Virus record (IMG/VR): IMGVR_UViG_3300048772_000033
Location: 1 to 21,024 of that record
DNA from: a virus
DNA: 21,024 bases
Direction: 5' to 3' (one strand)
Of the stretch, positions 7,313-14,050 are shown one piece after another; the stretch's first letter is position 1, and each line of letters starts with the position of its first letter. The notes beneath the pieces are model-generated. The model was not told where the DNA came from. It saw only the letters and a list, made by a program, of their open reading frames with translations, and ran no database searches. A program made the translations under genes and the position numbers.

Positions 7313-8053
7313 ATGGCAACAGCACCCGATATTTTCACGAAGTCCTGCACTTACAACGGTACCGAGCCATGCCTGCGGATGCAGACCCGAGGACAGTTGC
7401 TCCGGCTGACTGGGCTCCCGCCGAATTGGAAAAAGGTCCGTGTGGCTATGATCGCGTCGTTGACCACACCAGCAGGAGATAATCTGACACCCGTAGCCGA
7501 GACGATCGCAGCGGTCGGCACTGACATGCACAGGACTTGGCTTTTCGGTCTGAGCAACGGCGTGGCATTTCCCGGCGACGTTGGTGGGGGGCTTTTCGTG
7601 GGGGTGAGACCCTCTCCGCATTTGAATCTCGCTGTTGGCAGTTCATCAGGGTGGAACATATCCGCAGACGGTACACCCGGAGGAAGCGGCACCTGGGCCG
7701 CCCTTTTTACTAACGGAGCAACCATAAGCCCCGACTTCGGAAACGGGAATATGGCTTTGCAGATGACTGACCCAACGGACGTCGTGGCGTACTGTTTTGG
7801 AATGGTGATTGAAATCGATGTGTCCGTTGCGGGCACCCTTACAGTGAGTAAGGGGAATGTGAACAACCTATCCCGAGCCGACAAAGCACAGATGTCTGCG
7901 ATTCTGAACGGGACCGTAGCCGATCCAACAAATATCTCTGGAGGGTGGTGGAGTAGCAGCGTGGCCGTGGCCTGCCAGTATCTCCTGATGCGCTGGCCGC
8001 TTTCCCTCAACTCGATGCGCGTTCACAACTACGACGCAATTCAACTCGCCTGA
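7313..8053 (+). CDS. Unknown virion-region protein inserted between DUF2612-like halves
   Basis: A 246-residue protein that I do not recognise. It is rich in G, S, T, W and beta-branched residues with no signal peptide or TM segment, which suggests a beta-sandwich structural or binding protein. Features include a T-W-L-F-G-L-S-N-G segment (about 75-83), a G-D-V-G-G-G-L-F-V-G-V motif (about 88-98), a V-I-E-I-D-V-S-V-A-G-T-L strand and a mixed C-terminus with S-R-A-D-K-A-Q-M. Base and codon use look less GC-rich than in the baseplate genes. It sits one base after the DUF2612-like N-half and three bases before the C-half, so a role at the baseplate edge is plausible, but this is inference. Confidence 0.6.
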   Translation: MATAPDIFTKSCTYNGTEPCLRMQTRGQLLRLTGLPPNWKKVRVAMIASLTTPAGDNLTPVAETIAAVGTDMHRTWLFGLSNGVAFPGDVGGGLFVGVRPSPHLNLAVGSSSGWNISADGTPGGSGTWAALFTNGATISPDFGNGNMALQMTDPTDVVAYCFGMVIEIDVSVAGTLTVSKGNVNNLSRADKAQMSAILNGTVADPTNISGGWWSSSVAVACQYLLMRWPLSLNSMRVHNYDAIQLA

Positions 8054-8056
8054 CCC

Positions 8057-8368
8057 ATGGCCGTCTACTGGAATCCAACCGGGGTTTTTCTAACCTATAA
8101 CTACGCGGCCACGGCGCTGACGCAGTTGACTGACCCGACGTACCGTCAGTGCCTCCAGATGCAGGCAATCCTCAATTCGTGCGACGGGACTCTCTCGGCA
8201 ATTCAGAAGTACCTGCAGACCTTCTTTCCGGGGCTCGTCACCGTGGTCGATAGCGCGGCAATGGTTCTGACGTACAACGTGTCCCGTGGCGTCTCGATAG
8301 ATCCCGGTATCATCGCCAACTTTCTTCCAAAGCCCATGGGGGTCGCAATCATCGTGAACATCGTATAG
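8057..8368 (+). CDS. DUF2612-like tail protein, C-terminal half
   Basis: A 103-residue protein that matches the C-terminal half of DUF2612 proteins: L-T-D-P-T-Y-R near residues 24-30, the N-S-C-D-G-T-L motif, F-F-P-G-L-V-T-V-V-D-S near 55-65, and the closing F-L-P-K-P-M-G-V-A-I-I. In single-chain members these follow directly after the region found in the gene at 6784. Both pieces have their own start and an open frame, so the two chains may assemble together. ATG at 8057 follows the previous TGA by three bases. Confidence 0.68.
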   Translation: MAVYWNPTGVFLTYNYAATALTQLTDPTYRQCLQMQAILNSCDGTLSAIQKYLQTFFPGLVTVVDSAAMVLTYNVSRGVSIDPGIIANFLPKPMGVAIIVNIV

Positions 8369-8370
8369 CC

Positions 8371-9066
8371 ATGGCCAAGATCACAAGAGCACTTCAAAAA
8401 GTCTTCGGCGGGTCGTTGACCCAGGGACTGACAAGCACCATCCCGGACTTCGGGTCTCTCGCTGCAGGGAGCCCGGCGGCTTCAGGAAACCCGGTAACCA
8501 TGCAGACCGCCGCGTGGCTTGGTGGCTGGGCCTCGGCCGTCGTGGGAAACCACAGCCCCGCTTTGGAAGATATGAACACAGCGTTCTACCTTCTGAGCCG
8601 ACAGATTGCATATTTGATGCAGCAGGGCGTGGCCGAGTACGACGCAACTACACCATACTTTCACTATGGCCTCGCGCTCGATTCCGCCGGTACGGGGCTC
8701 TACGAGAGTCAACAGGACAACAACACCGGCAACGCCCTTAGCAGCACGAGCTGGTGGTTGCCCTACCAGGACCAACACTCGTCGCGCGGCGCCGCGAAGG
8801 CGTTCGTATCGTTCGCCGGTAGCAACGGGGCGATCTTCAACGCCTATAACTGCACGGTGGCGCGGAATTCGACGGGTAACTATACGGTGACCTGCGCTGC
8901 CGGCTGGGGGAACATTACGCCGGTCATCACGGGGACCGTTGGCTCCGCGGCACCTGGAGTTTTCAACGTGATCACCACAGACGCCACCACGGTCAACTTT
9001 AAGACCTACAACCTGTCCGGTGTGTTGACCGACTTCGGCACCGTGTACGTCGCCTTCTTCGCATGA
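8371..9066 (+). CDS. Tail fibre protein
   Basis: A 231-residue fibre or receptor-binding protein. The N-terminal module (about 1-130) is a common phage fibre attachment region: F-G-G-S-L-T-Q, D-F-G-S-L-A-A-G-S-P, an A-A-W-L-G-G-W-A segment, L-E-D-M-N-T-A-F-Y-L-L, Y-L-M-Q-Q-G-V-A-E-Y-D, Y-E-S-Q-Q-D-N-N-T-G-N and a W-W-L-P end. The C-terminal part (about 140-231) is a beta domain with F-V-S-F-A-G-S-N-G-A-I and closing V-Y-V-A-F-F-A, similar to fibre tip modules. It follows the baseplate genes directly and overlaps the next start as ATGA. Confidence 0.75.
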   Translation: MAKITRALQKVFGGSLTQGLTSTIPDFGSLAAGSPAASGNPVTMQTAAWLGGWASAVVGNHSPALEDMNTAFYLLSRQIAYLMQQGVAEYDATTPYFHYGLALDSAGTGLYESQQDNNTGNALSSTSWWLPYQDQHSSRGAAKAFVSFAGSNGAIFNAYNCTVARNSTGNYTVTCAAGWGNITPVITGTVGSAAPGVFNVITTDATTVNFKTYNLSGVLTDFGTVYVAFFA

Positions 9067-9866
9067 GCCCCGTCCCAATTCCCATCCGGCTGCAGTGCAG
9101 CACGGTCTCCGCAACGGCCCCGATTGACGCCAACACGGGCTCGGCTCCAATCGCGTGGCGCGGGCAGGCTCTCGCGGTGCAGGTGGGAATCTTCGACAAC
9201 AACGGAGTCGCCATCGACGTGTCCGGGCTGGCCAGCTTGAGTGTGGCCCTGCAGGCAACCGCTGACGCGCTGACGCCATTGGCGGTTGTGACCACGACGA
9301 ACTTCACCGCGGGACTCACAAAGTCAGACTGGCTCGCGGGGCTGGCCCAGCAGGCCGAGTGCGACTTCACGTCCGCGCAGACCGACCAGAGCCTTGGCGG
9401 CGCGGCTTACGCGAACCTGTGGGTCGTGGTGACGGGCATCACTTCAGCCGGCGCGACGATCATCTACGGAGCCGGTATGTTCGTGTTGATGCTGGCAAGC
9501 AACTCGGTTCCGTTCCCTGCCCCGGCAGGACTCGTGAGCTACCATGCGCAGGGCAGCGCGACAGGCAACAGCACCGTGACACCCACGAGCCAACTGCACA
9601 CCGAGGTCCTGACGATCAGCGGCGCGGCGCGCACGAGCAACGTGGTCCTCGGAGTGACGAACATCTCAGCTGGCGCGCGGCTGGCCTTGCGCTTGACGGG
9701 TCTCAACTCGGCCAGCGCGATTGTGCTGAACTTCCTGAGCGGAAGCCTCTCGGGACCGAACGTGGTAACGCTCACCACGAACGGCACGATGGTCCGCGCA
9801 TGGATCGACGCCACTTTCGACGGGTCGCAGTGGAACTTCGCACTTGTCACAACTTCCAACACGTAG
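9063..9866 (+). CDS. Beta-rich appendage protein of unknown role
   Basis: A 267-residue protein. The N-terminal half (about 25-150) has alternating strands with W-R-G-Q-A-L-A-V-Q-V-G-I-F-D-N-N-G and D-W-L-A-G-L, a layout seen in beta-sandwich domains of phage baseplate appendage proteins of the BppU kind, though that match is weak. The C-terminal half (about 160-267) is T/S/N-rich with repeated hydrophobic strands and ends in F-D-G-S-Q-W-N-F-A-L-V, a common closing strand of phage appendage proteins. It lies between the fibre and another structural gene with ATGA coupling upstream, so a virion role is likely; function unknown. Confidence 0.6.
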   Translation: MSPVPIPIRLQCSTVSATAPIDANTGSAPIAWRGQALAVQVGIFDNNGVAIDVSGLASLSVALQATADALTPLAVVTTTNFTAGLTKSDWLAGLAQQAECDFTSAQTDQSLGGAAYANLWVVVTGITSAGATIIYGAGMFVLMLASNSVPFPAPAGLVSYHAQGSATGNSTVTPTSQLHTEVLTISGAARTSNVVLGVTNISAGARLALRLTGLNSASAIVLNFLSGSLSGPNVVTLTTNGTMVRAWIDATFDGSQWNFALVTTSNT

Positions 9867-9881
9867 TAACCAACTATCACC

Positions 9882-10457
9882 ATGGCAGCAATCGAAACGG
9901 ACGGCAGAGTTTCAGTTTTCACCGGAGCGGACGGCAAGCCGACGATGCCCCAGCTCAACGCTGATGGCAGTATCTCGACAAGCCCCGGAACAAGTCCGGG
10001 CAATCAGCCCGTGACCATTGCCGACGGTGCGAACGTGACGCTCGGCTCCAAGACTGACACAGCCGGCGCAACCCCATCAACGGCAAACTTGACGCTGATG
10101 CAGAGGATCAGCGGCCTGTGGAATACGATCTTCGGCACAGTCACTGCCCCCGGCGGCACTCCGACGGCGGTGGTGAACGTGCAGCAAGCAGGCGCAATGA
10201 GTGGCTTTGACAACACAGGCACGTCCATCACGGGTGCAACCTTCGTCGCGCTGCCGTCTCACGCCTGCCACTCGGTCACGTTCCTTGGCGGCTCCGTCCC
10301 GTGCGACATCGAGACGGCGACTAATGCGACCTACGCGACCGGCATCACGCTCCCCGGCCTGACGGTTCCGGTCCTCGCAAACAGCAACGAGATCACGCTG
10401 CAGCCAACGAGTCAGGTTGGCTCGGCTGGGATAATCAGCTTCCAATATAACTCCTAA
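9882..10457 (+). CDS. Small structural protein of unknown role
   Basis: A 191-residue protein. It opens with A-I-E-T-D-G-R-V-S-V-F-T and a low-complexity S-P-G-T-S-P-G-N linker, where the DNA also forms a 6-bp inverted repeat (9984-10000). Residues about 55-80 (K-T-D-T-A-G-A-T-P and L-M-Q-R-I-S-G-L-W-N-T-I-F) look like a short helix of the type found in phage virion proteins. The rest (about 110-191) is beta-rich with one Cys pair region (H-A-C-H, V-P-C-D). I do not recognise a family. Position in the appendage cluster suggests a fibre-associated or decoration protein. Confidence 0.55.
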   Translation: MAAIETDGRVSVFTGADGKPTMPQLNADGSISTSPGTSPGNQPVTIADGANVTLGSKTDTAGATPSTANLTLMQRISGLWNTIFGTVTAPGGTPTAVVNVQQAGAMSGFDNTGTSITGATFVALPSHACHSVTFLGGSVPCDIETATNATYATGITLPGLTVPVLANSNEITLQPTSQVGSAGIISFQYNS

Positions 10458-10461
10458 TCTT

Positions 10462-11748
10462 ATGGGCGCACAATACAAACCACAGTACCTGCTTCCGGTT
10501 TCGTCACTGCCCGGAGCCCTTGGCACTTTGCGACAGGCGTTGGTTGATGGGAAAAGAAGTGTCCGTCTAAACATTCTCGGAGACTCGACCAGCTCGGACT
10601 CAACGAAGTGGGTCACACCGTTTGCGCAACTGGTGGCCGCGAAGTTTCCGGCGCTGAATGTCGAGTTGACCTATTGGGACGACACTAACAAATGCTGGTA
10701 TCCGAAGACGATTATCCAGACCGGAACGGCAGGACCGAGCTACCTGTCAACGGCAACAAATACGGCGAGCGTGAGCGGGTCGTTACTGTCAACGCCGACC
10801 GGAACGCAAACATGGATCGAGGAAATGACTCGCGTGAATTGGGCGGATTCAAATACCTCACTAGATAACTGGACTGCCGGTGCTGGAAACCGCGGAATCC
10901 GCCTGCGACTTTCTTCCGGCTACCCGCAGATGATATGGAGCACCGATGGTACTGCATCGGTTACGGTGACCTCCTCGGCTGCAGTCCCTTTTGCGAATGG
11001 CGCTCATGGCTGGCTTAAGCGCGTTTTCGTTCCTAACAATGGGAGTGGGTCTTACACGGTAGATTTTTACACCTCGACCGACGGGGTAAACTATACGCAC
11101 CTGGGTACTCAACAGACCGGCACAGCAACGACCGTGTTCGCGTCAACATCGGACTGGCTTTGGAATCTCACGTCAGCGATGGGCACATTGTATGGACTCA
11201 CTGGATACAGCGGAGCAAATATCATTTTCCCTCAGTGGCTCTCCGCTTTCATGACAAACAACATCACCAGCCCGATTCTCGGTGGCGGTCAAACGCTTCA
11301 TATTTCCGTACAGGCGATGCCCGGAAGTGACCCGACGTGGTGGAGCACGGCATCACGGGTGAATGGTGGGATGATGTCAGTTGCCGACAATATCGTATGG
11401 GTAATTCTCGGACACAATCTCTCCACGCATGAGTTTGCGTCGTACACAGGAATATTGGATACCTTCATGGGCATTCTGAGGGCTGTAGCGCCACAAGCTC
11501 AGTACGTGTTTTTCGCTGAGAACCCACAGAATAATCCGACACCTGACAACTCAGTTTCTCACGCCTCTCGTAATCGGACCATGCCTGGGTATTGCTCGAA
11601 AAACGGGATTGGATTCGCCAGTCTGGAGGAAGTGTTCGCCACCGACCCGCGTGGTCTTAATGCCGTTGTAACCCCGAATGACGTACACCCGACTGCGGCG
11701 GGGTATTCGTTGCAGGCGTCAACAGTGTTCCACTGGATATTCGGATGA
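10462..11748 (+). CDS. SGNH/GDSL-type hydrolase with inserted lectin-like domain
   Basis: A 428-residue protein. SGNH blocks in order are I-L-G-D-S-T-S at 38-44 (Ser42 nucleophile), M-P-G-S-D at 286-290 (block II Gly), L-G-H-N at 316-319 (block III Asn) and N-D-V-H-P-T-A-A-G-Y at 406-415 (His409). Such enzymes remove acetyl or other ester groups, and in phages often act on surface polysaccharide during adsorption. Residues about 100-260, between blocks I and II, form a long beta-rich insert with a Y-T-V-D-F-Y-T-S-T-D-G-V-N-Y-T strand pattern like concanavalin/laminin-G folds. The canonical D-x-x-H is shifted: Asn406 is at the usual Asp position and Asp407 follows. The gene closes the appendage cluster and overlaps the next ATG as ATGA. 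Confidence 0.72.
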   Translation: MGAQYKPQYLLPVSSLPGALGTLRQALVDGKRSVRLNILGDSTSSDSTKWVTPFAQLVAAKFPALNVELTYWDDTNKCWYPKTIIQTGTAGPSYLSTATNTASVSGSLLSTPTGTQTWIEEMTRVNWADSNTSLDNWTAGAGNRGIRLRLSSGYPQMIWSTDGTASVTVTSSAAVPFANGAHGWLKRVFVPNNGSGSYTVDFYTSTDGVNYTHLGTQQTGTATTVFASTSDWLWNLTSAMGTLYGLTGYSGANIIFPQWLSAFMTNNITSPILGGGQTLHISVQAMPGSDPTWWSTASRVNGGMMSVADNIVWVILGHNLSTHEFASYTGILDTFMGILRAVAPQAQYVFFAENPQNNPTPDNSVSHASRNRTMPGYCSKNGIGFASLEEVFATDPRGLNAVVTPNDVHPTAAGYSLQASTVFHWIFG

Positions 11749-11903
11749 AAAACGCCGACGGCAACGCTGCGTTGGGTACGCGCTGGCTGGTCTCCGATCC
11801 CCGCCTCACCGAGGCTGACGCACAGGCGCTTATCGCTCAGGGTGTGCTCGTACTCGACCCTGCCAACCCCGACGTGACCTACGGTCAGACACCACAGCAA
11901 TGA
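11745..11903 (+). CDS. 52-residue translationally coupled ORF, unknown
   Basis: A short ORF with ATG overlapping the hydrolase stop (ATGA at 11745-11748) and its own TGA overlapping the lipoprotein ATG (ATGA at 11900-11903). It encodes M-K-N-A-D-G-N-A-A-L-G-T-R-W-L-V-S, then helical T-E-A-D-A-Q-A-L-I-A-Q-G, and a polar end D-V-T-Y-G-Q-T-P-Q-Q. No TM or signal is seen. Perfect coupling at both ends and coverage of the whole gap support a real gene. Function unknown; it may be a chaperone or clip for the fibre complex, but nothing in the sequence shows this. Confidence 0.6.
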   Translation: MKNADGNAALGTRWLVSDPRLTEADAQALIAQGVLVLDPANPDVTYGQTPQQ

Positions 11904-12400
11904 CTCGCATCGTCTACACCCTCACGGCTCTCACGCTGTTCGCTTGCCTGATCGCGTCGTGCGGCAAGAAAGCGGAGAAGATCACGACGGGCGTGTCTCT
12001 TCTACCGATAGCGGTGCTCTCAATCCAGCCCGGTATCACCGGCAGTGAGAGCTATGCCGAGGTGCAGTCGTCAGCACTTCCGGGATTCGAGTCTGATCTA
12101 CAGGCAGAACTTTCGCATCTCGGAGTCGTTGGCTGGCAGACACGGGCTGACTGCAAAGAGTTCGCCCGGCTGTACATCGCCGTCGCGCAGGCACGGTATG
12201 CCAATGCAGCGTTCTACAGCTTCGAGCTTCCTCCCGAGTTGGCACTAGCCGAGGTCTGGTACGTCAAGGACAACGGCAAGGACCACGCCATCGTCGCCGC
12301 TATCACCGAGAAAGGGCTAACCTTCGTCGAGCCGCAGACCGGGGATGTCATCGCGCTATCAGACGCCGAACGCGACAGCATTAACTTTTGCAGATGGTAA
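11900..12400 (+). CDS. Lipoprotein with possible papain-like Cys-His site
   Basis: A 166-residue protein with a lipoprotein signal: hydrophobic residues 4-19 and lipobox I-A-S-C at 18-21, then G-K-K. After cleavage, Cys21 would be lipidated and the protein held at a membrane. The mature part has D-C-K-E-F-A at 84-89 (Cys85), a D-H-A-I-V-A motif (His129) and E-P-Q-T-G at 144-148. A Cys, then His, then E-P-Q order is what papain/transglutaminase-fold proteins show, including phage proteins labelled MOA-lectin-related. Enzyme activity is inference. It is coupled by ATGA to the previous ORF and lies just before the holin, so a part in lysis or envelope change is plausible. Confidence 0.6.
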   Translation: MTRIVYTLTALTLFACLIASCGKKAEKITTGVSLLPIAVLSIQPGITGSESYAEVQSSALPGFESDLQAELSHLGVVGWQTRADCKEFARLYIAVAQARYANAAFYSFELPPELALAEVWYVKDNGKDHAIVAAITEKGLTFVEPQTGDVIALSDAERDSINFCRW

Positions 12401-12413
12401 AAACAATCCTCCC

Positions 12414-12896
12414 ATGAACTTCCTCGACATTCTCAGTCCGCTCATCAAGCCGATCCTCGACGACGTTTGCTCTTTCATTCCGAACCCTGAGGAAAAACAG
12501 AAAGCCCGTCTCGCCGCGGATGCCGCGCTGATGGCTCAGTCCGCAGCATTACAAGCCGCAGCCATCGCGGCCGCGCAGGGGCAAATCGACATCAATAAAG
12601 CCGAGGCGTCATCATCTTCGATCTTCGTTTCTGGCTGGCGCCCGGCGGCCGGCTGGGTCTGCGGCTTCGGGCTCGCGTGGCAGTTCGTTTTGCAGCCGCT
12701 CATTCAATACGCGGTCGGGATCTACTCGACCTATTCCGGGCACGCGGTCCCGCCGCTTCCGGCGCTCGATACCGGCCAACTCATCGCGCTGCTCATGTCG
12801 ATGCTCGGGCTCGGCACGATGCGCACGTTTGAGGCATCGCAAGGCGTTGCCCGCGACAATCTCACCGATCCACGTCCGCAACCTCCCACAAAATGA
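12414..12896 (+). CDS. Holin, three-TM GTA-release type
   Basis: A 160-residue protein matching the 3TM holin family first linked to gene transfer agent release. Key features are an N-terminal helix, an alanine-rich region (33-55), G-Q-I-D-I-N-K-A-E-A (56-65), the signature F-V-S-G-W-R-P-A-A-G-W (71-81), TM segments at about 81-104 and 121-135 with L-P-A-L-D between, and L-G-L-G-T-M-R-T-F-E (131-140) near the end. Holins open the inner membrane at the end of infection. The ATG at 12414 is chosen because the upstream part of the longer frame overlaps the lipoprotein gene and lies outside the family. The end overlaps the next start as ATGA. Confidence 0.85.
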   Translation: MNFLDILSPLIKPILDDVCSFIPNPEEKQKARLAADAALMAQSAALQAAAIAAAQGQIDINKAEASSSSIFVSGWRPAAGWVCGFGLAWQFVLQPLIQYAVGIYSTYSGHAVPPLPALDTGQLIALLMSMLGLGTMRTFEASQGVARDNLTDPRPQPPTK

Positions 12897-13030
12897 CTCC
12901 CTACATCATCACGTCCGCAGTCTCTGCCGTAGCCGGTGCATGGCTCTGGCATCTGATCTCGATCAAATGGATTCCGGCGGCGCGCGCCAAGGCGAAGGCC
13001 GACCTCGATAGGCTGTCAGCGAAACTGTAA
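12893..13030 (+). CDS. 45-residue single-TM peptide
   Basis: A short ORF with ATG inside the holin stop overlap (ATGA at 12893-12896), ending with TAA at 13028-13030. Residues 4-25 are hydrophobic (Y-I-I-T-S-A-V-S-A-V-A-G-A-W-L-W) and the tail is basic and helical (R-A-K-A-K-A-D-L-D-R-L-S-A-K-L). An N-terminal TM with a charged helix after it resembles a very short inner-membrane spanin or holin partner, but it is too short for an ordinary i-spanin. Position directly after the holin supports a lysis role. Confidence 0.6.
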   Translation: MTPYIITSAVSAVAGAWLWHLISIKWIPAARAKAKADLDRLSAKL

Positions 13031-13055
13031 CCCTGCTGGAAGAAAAACCGCTCTC

Positions 13056-13424
13056 ATGGCTGAGGACCAACTAGACCGACTCAACCGGGCGATTGAGCAG
13101 CTGTTTGCCCTCACCAGGGACGCCGCGAACCAGCACAACGACTTCGCTGTAAAGTGGACAGTGGAACACGGCGGCCTCGTCGCAGCCGTCGCACGAATCG
13201 AGGAACGGATGAAGATGCCTGCAACGTGCGCCTACCCGGCACGGTGTGACACGCTGGAGACCCGGATGAGCCAAGTGGAGAAGGACGCTGCGGACCTCAA
13301 ACTTACTCGGGCGAAAGTGGAAGGCGGATGGAAGTCCGTAGGCGTCGTGGTCGGCTCGATCGGCGGAGCCGTTGGGATCGCATCGGGGCTGGCGGTCATT
13401 CTCCAGATGTTCAAAAAGCCCTGA
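13056..13424 (+). CDS. Coiled-coil protein with C-terminal TM, possible XhlA-like lysis helper
   Basis: A 122-residue protein with two helical, coiled-coil-prone stretches (about 2-20 and 66-90), a Cys pair region (about 58-65) and one C-terminal TM segment (about 93-117, G-V-V-V-G-S-I-G-G-A-V-G-I-A-S-G-L-A-V-I-L). This layout, soluble helices then a single TM, is like XhlA-type proteins that act with holins, though sequence identity to that family is not evident. It is the last + strand gene before the convergent junction. The purine-rich stretch upstream (GGAAGAAAA) is rather far from the ATG. Confidence 0.6.
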   Translation: MAEDQLDRLNRAIEQLFALTRDAANQHNDFAVKWTVEHGGLVAAVARIEERMKMPATCAYPARCDTLETRMSQVEKDAADLKLTRAKVEGGWKSVGVVVGSIGGAVGIASGLAVILQMFKKP

Positions 13425-13497
13425 CCAGTCTCCGGTGCATCCGCAGGCCGCTCAAACGCGGATCGCTCGACTGAGTTGCAACACGGATAGGGCGTAG

Positions 13498-13528
13498 CGG
13501 GCAACGTGGACAGGATTCCACGGGCAAC
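13498..13528. repeat. Inverted repeat flanked by CGGGCAAC direct repeats
   Basis: Two copies of CGGGCAAC lie at 13498-13505 and 13521-13528, and between them CGTGGA (13505-13510) pairs with TCCACG (13517-13522) around a 6-base loop. It lies in the non-coding convergent gap. It could be an operator or part of a termination region; no T run is present. Confidence 0.4.
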
Positions 13529-13555
13529 AGCGAAGTCGATTGGGCGAGGTTTCAT

Positions 13556-13576
13556 GGTGCGCTAAGGTAGCGCACC
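13556..13576. terminator. Perfect 9-bp hairpin at the convergent gene junction
   Basis: GGTGCGCTA at 13556-13564, loop AGG, and TAGCGCACC at 13568-13576 are exact complements. The hairpin sits between the ends of the + strand tail/lysis operon (13424) and the - strand replication operon (13611), where a two-way terminator is expected. No U tract follows on either strand, so it is not a textbook intrinsic terminator and may instead block RNA decay or act with Rho. Confidence 0.45.
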
Positions 13577-13593
13577 GCGCGCTTGACGGGTAT

Positions 13594-13620
13594 GGGGTGA
13601 AACACCCTGTTTAGATAAAC
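13594..13620. terminator. Two small adjacent inverted repeats, possible terminator element
   Basis: GGGTG (13595-13599), loop AAA, CACCC (13603-13607) forms a 5-bp stem, extended by a G-T pair. Directly after it, GTTTA (13609-13613) and TAAAC (13616-13620) form another around GA. The second includes the stop of the last - strand gene. Short stems and weak T content make this a tentative call. Confidence 0.3.
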
Positions 13621-13778
13621 AGCATCGTGATCGCCAACGCGAAGGCCATTGCGGCACGAACCGCATTAGGCTTCCAGTTCGCTCCCCATGCTGACTGGTC
13701 GTCCGCTGTTGCGGCGCAGGCTCCAGAGCAGAACGCGAAGAAGATGATGAAGATTCGCACGACGACTTCGGCTCTCAT
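13611..13778 (-). CDS. 55-residue membrane or exported peptide
   Basis: The last gene of the - strand operon. The start at 13778 is preferred because its ATG overlaps the stop of the 91-residue gene as ATGA; a longer version from 13826 would overlap that gene by about 50 bases. The protein begins M-R-A-E-V-V-V-R, then a hydrophobic stretch (I-F-I-I-F-F-A-F) with an A-C-A-A-T-A end that could be cut by signal peptidase. It closes with a second hydrophobic segment (A-M-A-F-A-L-A-I-T-M-L-F-I). It may be a two-TM peptide or an exported peptide with a tail anchor. Not recognised. Confidence 0.5.
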   Translation of the reverse strand: MRAEVVVRIFIIFFAFCSGACAATADDQSAWGANWKPNAVRAAMAFALAITMLFI

Positions 13779-14050
13779 GTTTTTAAGTCTTGACTTTCGG
13801 GAGTTTGTGGGTTCGTAGCGGAACATGGTTGCCGAAGTACAAACATCACTCGGGACAGGGCCGCAGCACGCCGGGCGTGCCGCGCGGCTCCTTGAAAGTG
13901 TTTGTGTAACTCAGCCTTGCGCTGCAGGCGTCCAGCCTCGTGCCGTATCTCGGCAAGAATCTGCAGATCCTCGGCCTCGATTCGCGCATTGGCCTGCCCG
14001 GGTGCGCTTTCACGAGGAGCTGACACTGGCGGAATACTGCTAGGCTTCAT
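13775..14050 (-). CDS. 91-residue basic helical protein, unknown
   Basis: Starts with ATG at 14050, 11 bases inside the end of the helicase gene, and ends with a TGA coupled to the next ATG. The first 20 residues are Pro/Ser-rich, followed by a charged helical stretch (about 22-67: A-E-D-L-Q-I-L-A-E-I-R-H, R-K-A-E-L-H-K-H) with many Arg and His. No family is recognised. It is the penultimate gene of the replication operon; a nucleic-acid-binding accessory role is possible but unproven. Confidence 0.5.
   Translation of the reverse strand: MKPSSIPPVSAPRESAPGQANARIEAEDLQILAEIRHEAGRLQRKAELHKHFQGAARHARRAAALSRVMFVLRQPCSATNPQTPESQDLKT

Noticed and set aside
9984-10000. CCCGGA / TCCGGG 6-bp inverted repeat as a regulatory hairpin
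   Set aside because: It lies in codons of a repetitive S-P-G-T-S-P-G linker, so repeat coding explains it.
13232-13555. 107-codon - strand frame covering the convergent gap
   Set aside because: More than half overlaps the coiled-coil/TM gene in antisense. The translation is Pro/Ser/Thr-rich without domain, and starts just beside the 9-bp hairpin. The gap is better explained as non-coding.
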